64,000 bases of DNA from assembly GCF_023953965.1 (NCBI RefSeq), contig NZ_JAMLIX010000001.1, positions 3,038,501-3,102,500 of the forward strand, in the 5' to 3' direction. The notes under the pieces were generated by a model. The model did no database searches and was not told the DNA's origin. It saw nothing but the letters and a program-made list of their open reading frames with translations. Positions 60,182 through 64,000 of the stretch are shown here, piece after piece. The translations under genes and the position numbers were made by a program. Source of the stretch: Bosea sp. (in: a-proteobacteria). GTDB taxonomy: Bacteria; Pseudomonadota; Alphaproteobacteria; Rhizobiales; Beijerinckiaceae. Positions within the stretch are counted from its first letter, which is position 1; each line of letters starts with the position of its first letter.

Positions 60182-61033
60182 ATGGCCATCATCGATCAGA
60201 ATCCGGCGGAAGAGCGGCCGTTCGGCGCCTTCGCCCCGAAAGCCTGGCTCGCCGGGATCATCGCCCGCACGCGCGCGGCATCCGACAGCTTCCTCGGGCG
60301 CAAGCTCGCCTATGCGCTGCGGCGGCTGGGCCTGCGCCTGCTCGGCGGCGCGCCGGTCGACATCGAGGCGCTGGGCGCGAAGATGCGCCTCTATCCGAGC
60401 GGCAACGTCTGCGAGAAGCGCGTGCTGTTCACCCCGCAATATTTCGACGCGGTCGAGCGTGAGCTTTTGGCTGGGCGGCTGCGCGAGGGCTTCACCTTCA
60501 TCGATGTCGGCGCGAATATCGGCGCCTATTCGCTCTTCGTCGCGGCCCGCGCCGGGCGCGGCGCGCGCATCCTGGCGGTCGAGCCGCAGCCGGAGATCTT
60601 CTCCCGCCTCGCCTTCAACATCGCGCAGAACCCGTTCGGGACGGTCAAGGCGGTCGCCTGCGCGCTCGCCGACAAGCCGGGCGAGCTGACGCTGTTCATC
60701 GACCCGACCAATCGCGGCGAATCGAGCGTGCGCATCCTCAATTCCAGCGCCGGGACCTCGGTCAGGGTGCCGGCGATGACGCTGCTCTCCCTGGTCGAGG
60801 GCGAGGGCTACGAGCGCATCGACGCGATCAAGCTCGATGTCGAGGGCGCCGAGGACCTGATCCTCGAGCCCTTCCTGCGCGATGCGCCGCCTTCGCTCTG
60901 GCCGAGCTTCATCGTCATCGAGGATTCGCGCCAGCGCTGGCAGAGCGACCTTGCCGGGCTGCTCGAGCGCAGCGGCTACCGGCTCCTCGCCCAGACGCGG
61001 CTGAACCTGGTGTTCGAGCGCAAGCCCGCTTGA
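60182..61033 (+). CDS. FkbM-family SAM-dependent methyltransferase
   Basis: A 283-residue protein with a class I methyltransferase fold: FIDVGANIGAYSLFVAARAG (SAM motif I), ILAVEPQPEIFSRLAFNI and DAIKLDVEGAEDLILEPF, the FkbM hallmark. FkbM enzymes methylate hydroxyls on sugars and natural products. The N-terminal about 60 residues are basic and amphipathic. No glycosyltransferases are adjacent, so the acceptor is unknown. ATG 60182 is used. Confidence 0.9.
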   Translation: MAIIDQNPAEERPFGAFAPKAWLAGIIARTRAASDSFLGRKLAYALRRLGLRLLGGAPVDIEALGAKMRLYPSGNVCEKRVLFTPQYFDAVERELLAGRLREGFTFIDVGANIGAYSLFVAARAGRGARILAVEPQPEIFSRLAFNIAQNPFGTVKAVACALADKPGELTLFIDPTNRGESSVRILNSSAGTSVRVPAMTLLSLVEGEGYERIDAIKLDVEGAEDLILEPFLRDAPPSLWPSFIVIEDSRQRWQSDLAGLLERSGYRLLAQTRLNLVFERKPA

Positions 61034-61083
61034 GCGCTTCGCGCGGAAAGCCTAGCTCTTGAGCGCAAGCCAGGAGCGCCGCC

Positions 61084-61836
61084 ATGTCCGCCAACGAAGC
61101 CAGTTCCTCCGCCACCATCGTCACGGCCGCGATCCTGGTGATCGGCGACGAGATCCTGTCCGGACGGACGAAGGACAAGAACATCGGCTATATCGCCGAT
61201 TACCTCACCGCGATCGGCATCGACCTCAGCGAGGTGCGCATCGTCCCCGACGTCACCGAGGAGATCGTCGCGGCGCTGAACGCGCTGCGCGCCCGCTATA
61301 CCTACGTCTTCACCACCGGCGGAATCGGGCCGACCCATGACGACATCACGGCCGATGCGGTCGCGGCCGCCTTCGGCGTCACGATCGACCACGACCCGCG
61401 CGCCGTCGCGATGCTGTCGGAGCGGTTCTCGCCGGCCGAGCTCAACGAGGCGCGCATGCGCATGGCGCGCATCCCCGCCGGCGCCGAACTCATCGCCAAC
61501 GCGATCTCGAAGGCGCCGGGCTTCCATCTCGGCAATGTCTATGTGATGGCCGGCGTGCCGGCGATCATGCAGGCGATGCTCGACGTCGTCGGGCCGACGC
61601 TCAGGACGGGTAGGAAGATGCTGTCCGATACGATCCGCGCCGGGTTGCGCGAGGGCGATATCGGCGGGCCGCTCGCGGCGATCGCGCAAGCCCATCCGGC
61701 GGTCTCGATCGGCTCCTACCCGTTCTGGTCCGACACAGGCCCGGACACGAACATCGTCGTCAGGTCGCGTGACGCAGAGAAACTCACCGCCGCCATGGCC
61801 GCTGTGAAGGCCATGGTTGCTTCCGAAAAGCAGTAA
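61084..61836 (+). CDS. CinA N-terminal-type molybdopterin-binding-domain protein
   Basis: A 250-residue protein with a MoCF_biosynth (MoaB/MogA-like) domain: AAILVIGDEILSGRTKDKNI and VFTTGGIGPTHDDITADAVA. This is the N-terminal (COG1058) half of CinA; the nicotinamide-nucleotide deamidase half is absent. Some such proteins have ADP-ribose pyrophosphatase activity. It starts with ATG 50 bp after the FkbM gene. An AT-rich gap follows. Confidence 0.88.
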   Translation: MSANEASSSATIVTAAILVIGDEILSGRTKDKNIGYIADYLTAIGIDLSEVRIVPDVTEEIVAALNALRARYTYVFTTGGIGPTHDDITADAVAAAFGVTIDHDPRAVAMLSERFSPAELNEARMRMARIPAGAELIANAISKAPGFHLGNVYVMAGVPAIMQAMLDVVGPTLRTGRKMLSDTIRAGLREGDIGGPLAAIAQAHPAVSIGSYPFWSDTGPDTNIVVRSRDAEKLTAAMAAVKAMVASEKQ

Positions 61837-62169
61837 TTATCTCTATCTAAGTAAATAACACAACTTTTAATGTTTTTATACAACTTATAAGAGATATTAT
61901 GTTTTATGAACTTTGACATTGATTTTTATATAGATAATTACCTTAAGTTAGATTGTAAAATTATTGTTGTGAGGATAATTTTCTATCTTCATATTGGCTT
62001 ATAACTACATATAAACTTCTCATAAACTAATTTATGCAATAACGCCTTTGCGGACCGAAAGTATTCGTCCGCTCGCCCCATGTCCGGACGTCATGGGCGG
62101 TCGATGACGCTTTTCACGACGGTGCGGGCCTGAATCCTGATGCGGGGCCGGCGCCAAAGGGGGATATGG
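61837..62169. other. 333-bp gap with a sharply AT-rich core
   Basis: The first 200 bp or so (to about 62040) are strongly AT-rich, unlike everything around them; the last 130 bp return to normal GC. No open frame with a ribosome-binding site is seen. It contains TTGACA (61913-61918) with GATAAT 14 bases on, a short spacing, and phased ATAAACT repeats at 62001-62028. It probably holds the promoter and regulatory sites of the chemotaxis receptor gene. Confidence 0.55.
62001..62028. repeat. Three phased ATAA(A)CT direct repeats
   Basis: ATAACT at 62001-62006, ATAAACT at 62011-62017 and ATAAACT at 62022-62028. Starts are 10 and 11 bp apart, one helical turn each. Such phasing can bend DNA or form a tandem regulator site. 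They lie about 140-170 bp upstream of the chemotaxis receptor start. Confidence 0.5.
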
Positions 62170-63969
62170 ATGTCGCTCTTTTCCGGGCTTTTCTCGAACG
62201 GGCATGCCGCGGGGCAACTCAACGCCATCAACCGCTCGCAGGCGGTGATCGCGTTCGATCTCGACGGCAAGGTCCTCGACGCCAACGACAACTTCCTGTC
62301 GGTGATGGGTTATACGCTCGCCGAGGTGAAGGGCCAGCATCACAGCCTGTTCGTGACGCCCGAGGAGAAGAACGGCGCGGGCTACAGCGAGCTCTGGGCC
62401 GGGCTCGGGCGTGGCGAGTTCTCGCGCGGGCAGTATCTGCGCCTCGGCAAGGGCGGCCGGGAGGTCTGGATCCAGGCGAGCTACAATCCGATCCTGGGGG
62501 CGGGCGGCAAGCCGGTTTCCGTTGTCAAATACGCCTTCGACGTCACCGAGCAGAAGAACCGGCTCGCCGATCTCGAGGGGCAGCGCGCCGCGATCGACAA
62601 GGCGCAGGCCGTGATCGAGTTCGATCTTTCCGGCAAGATCCTGAGCGCGAACCAGAATTTCCTCGACGTCCTCGGCTATACGCTGGCCGAGATCGCCGGC
62701 CAGCATCACCGCATCTTCATCGACCCGGCCGAGCGCGAGAGCCCGGCCTATCGCAGCTTCTGGGAGCGGCTTTCGCATGGCGAATACGACGCAGGCCAAT
62801 ACCGCCGCCTCGCCAAGGGCGGCCGGGAGGTCTGGATCCAGGCGAGCTACAATCCGATCCTCGACGCGCAGGGGCGCCCCTACAAGGTCGTCAAGTTCGC
62901 GACCGACATCACCGCTACCTTCAAGGGCAAGCAGCTCGAAGCGGCGGTGAAGGAGACCAGCGCCGTGATCGACCGGGCCAAGGGCCGGGACCTGACCGGC
63001 CGGGTGCCGCTCGCCGGCAAGAGCGGCGAGGTCGCCACGCTCTGCGCCGGCGTCAACGACCTGCTCGACACGCTGGCGCAGGTAGTCGGCGCCGTGCGCG
63101 ACATCTCGGCGCGCATCGGCAGCGCTTCGGTCAAGATCACCTCCGACAGCCAGCAACTGGCCGAGCGGACGGAGACCAACGCGTCGAGCCTGCAGCAGAC
63201 CGCGGCGACGACGGAGGAGCTTGCCGCGTCGGTCAAGCACAGCGCCGGCAATTCGCGGATGGCGGTGGAGCTCGGCAACGAGGCGCGTGAGGTCGCCGCG
63301 CGCGGCGGGACGATCGTCACCGAGGCGGTCGAGGCGATGGGGCGCATCGAGCAGGCCTCGTCGGGCATTTCGGAGATCATCGCCATGATCGACGAGATCG
63401 CCTTCCAGACCAATCTGCTCGCTCTCAACGCCGCTGTCGAGGCGGCGCGCGCGGGCGATGCCGGGCGCGGCTTCGCGGTGGTGGCGACGGAGGTGCGCGC
63501 GCTCGCCGCCCGCTGCAGCGAATCCGCCAATGGCGTCAAGGCTTTGATTGCGAATTCCGCGCAACAGATTCAAGCTGGCGTCGGCCTGGTCAAGGATGCC
63601 GGATCGACGCTCGGCGAGATCGTCGACGCCGCCTCCAAGGTCGCCTCCACCGTCAGCGAGATCTCGCAGGCGACGACCGAGCAGGCCAACGGCATCGACG
63701 AGATGGCGCGCACAGTCGCGCATATGGACGAGATGACCCAGCAGAACTCGCTGCTCGCCGAGCAGAGCGCCAAGGTTGCCCGCGACCTTCAGCAGGAGAC
63801 CGAGGCGCTGGGCATGATGGTCGCCGCCTTCCGCCTCGGCGACGAGGACAGGCGCGTGCCGCAGCTGGTGCATGCGGCCGTGCCGGTGCCGCCGCCCGCC
63901 GCCCAGCCGGCGATGCGCGCCCGGCGCGTGGCCTCCGGCGGTGGGGCGGATGGCTGGGCCGAATTCTAG
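62170..63969 (+). CDS. Soluble double-PAS methyl-accepting chemotaxis protein
   Basis: A 599-residue receptor with no transmembrane segment. Two PAS domains (about 20-127 and 145-249) are near copies, with GREVWIQASYNPIL in both; this Aer-like PAS type often binds flavin or heme. A short linker follows, then the signalling domain with the hairpin tip EIAFQTNLLALNAAVEAARA (409-428). The last five residues, GWAEF, match the xWxxF tether for CheR/CheB. The ATG at 62170 follows AAAGGGGGA. It likely senses redox or oxygen internally and feeds the flagellar motor whose genes open this window. Confidence 0.92.
   Translation: MSLFSGLFSNGHAAGQLNAINRSQAVIAFDLDGKVLDANDNFLSVMGYTLAEVKGQHHSLFVTPEEKNGAGYSELWAGLGRGEFSRGQYLRLGKGGREVWIQASYNPILGAGGKPVSVVKYAFDVTEQKNRLADLEGQRAAIDKAQAVIEFDLSGKILSANQNFLDVLGYTLAEIAGQHHRIFIDPAERESPAYRSFWERLSHGEYDAGQYRRLAKGGREVWIQASYNPILDAQGRPYKVVKFATDITATFKGKQLEAAVKETSAVIDRAKGRDLTGRVPLAGKSGEVATLCAGVNDLLDTLAQVVGAVRDISARIGSASVKITSDSQQLAERTETNASSLQQTAATTEELAASVKHSAGNSRMAVELGNEAREVAARGGTIVTEAVEAMGRIEQASSGISEIIAMIDEIAFQTNLLALNAAVEAARAGDAGRGFAVVATEVRALAARCSESANGVKALIANSAQQIQAGVGLVKDAGSTLGEIVDAASKVASTVSEISQATTEQANGIDEMARTVAHMDEMTQQNSLLAEQSAKVARDLQQETEALGMMVAAFRLGDEDRRVPQLVHAAVPVPPPAAQPAMRARRVASGGGADGWAEF
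62448..62495 (+). repeat. 48-bp exact direct repeat, copy 1 (PAS domain 1)
   Basis: Identical over 48 bases to 62814-62861, 366 bp downstream in the same gene and reading frame. It encodes KGGREVWIQASYNPIL in each PAS domain. Identity at DNA level, including third positions, points to recent duplication or gene conversion. Confidence 0.9.
62814..62861 (+). repeat. 48-bp exact direct repeat, copy 2 (PAS domain 2)
   Basis: The second copy of the repeat at 62448-62495. Flanking PAS sequence is similar in protein but diverged in DNA, so the identity is local. Confidence 0.9.
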
Positions 63970-64000
63970 GGCGTCGACAAATCCGGCCGCCGGGCGGCGC

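Noticed and set aside
61716..61919. 67-codon minus-strand frame across the end of the CinA-type gene and the AT-rich gap
   Set aside because: Most of it is antisense to the CinA-type gene, and its Lys/Tyr/Asn-rich start simply reflects AT-rich DNA.
62032..63873. 613-codon minus-strand frame antisense to the chemoreceptor
   Set aside because: Repetitive Arg/Asp/Leu composition mirrors the receptor coding strand; no domain and no ribosome-binding site.

Overview
The window is high-GC (about two thirds G+C by eye), densely coded alphaproteobacterial chromosome. Flagellar gene order, a CtrA-type box, single-cysteine DksA, an ATP12 chaperone, Usg, BcsS and form II cox genes point to Hyphomicrobiales. 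A Bosea- or Bradyrhizobium-like genome is my best guess; that is inference. I see no rRNA, tRNA, CRISPR array, integrase or transposase.

Layout. 1-329: edge of a secreted-protein gene. 492-7082: flagellar region, with fliL-fliM-DUF6468-motE on the minus strand and flgF-flgG-flgA-flgH on the plus strand. The two operons diverge from a 285-bp control region with a CtrA-type box on the fliL side and a near-perfect sigma-54 promoter on the flgF side. 7252-13371: dksA, an MBOAT acyltransferase with an SGNH-like partner, and a three-gene ABC-2 exporter. 13386-18488: propionyl-CoA carboxylase beta, ATP12, a P1/NylC-like peptidase and a Spy/CpxP-like protein, interspersed with two families of palindromic repeats. 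18504-21976: a small secreted protein, rpsD, murI and a Tat-exported amine oxidase. 21952-24203: an AT-richer patch with a membrane-anchored transglutaminase-like gene and 528 bp without a convincing gene. 24204-26483: a TonB-dependent heme-type receptor behind an Irr-box-like site. 26554-33750: trmJ, dipeptidase and D-amino-acid dehydrogenase on one strand; a BASS-type transporter, rpe, purB and an RBBP9-like hydrolase on the other. 33854-39393: a full branched-chain amino-acid (Liv) ABC transporter with a small DUF6867 membrane protein.

40324-49697 is a molybdenum hydroxylase cluster: coxG, coxS-coxL-coxM, MoxR ATPase (coxD), VWA protein (coxE), two XdhC/CoxI proteins and a MoeA-like/MobA-like fusion. 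CoxL has the form II motif AYRGAGR, so the substrate is probably not CO. 49762-53872: BcsS, Usg, ExoD and a GGDEF-EAL protein. 53960-58028 is the Anbu (bacterial proteasome homologue) operon with circularly permuted ATP-grasp, alpha-E and transglutaminase-like genes. The transglutaminase has alanine where the catalytic cysteine should be. 58137-61836: DUF488, radC, map, an FkbM methyltransferase and a CinA-type protein. A 333-bp AT-rich gap then leads to a soluble double-PAS chemotaxis receptor ending in a WxxF tail.

Most gene calls rest on recognisable family motifs and on start-stop overlaps that show operon structure. Regulatory calls come from reading motifs by eye and are weaker. All long open frames antisense to recognised genes were treated as high-GC shadows.
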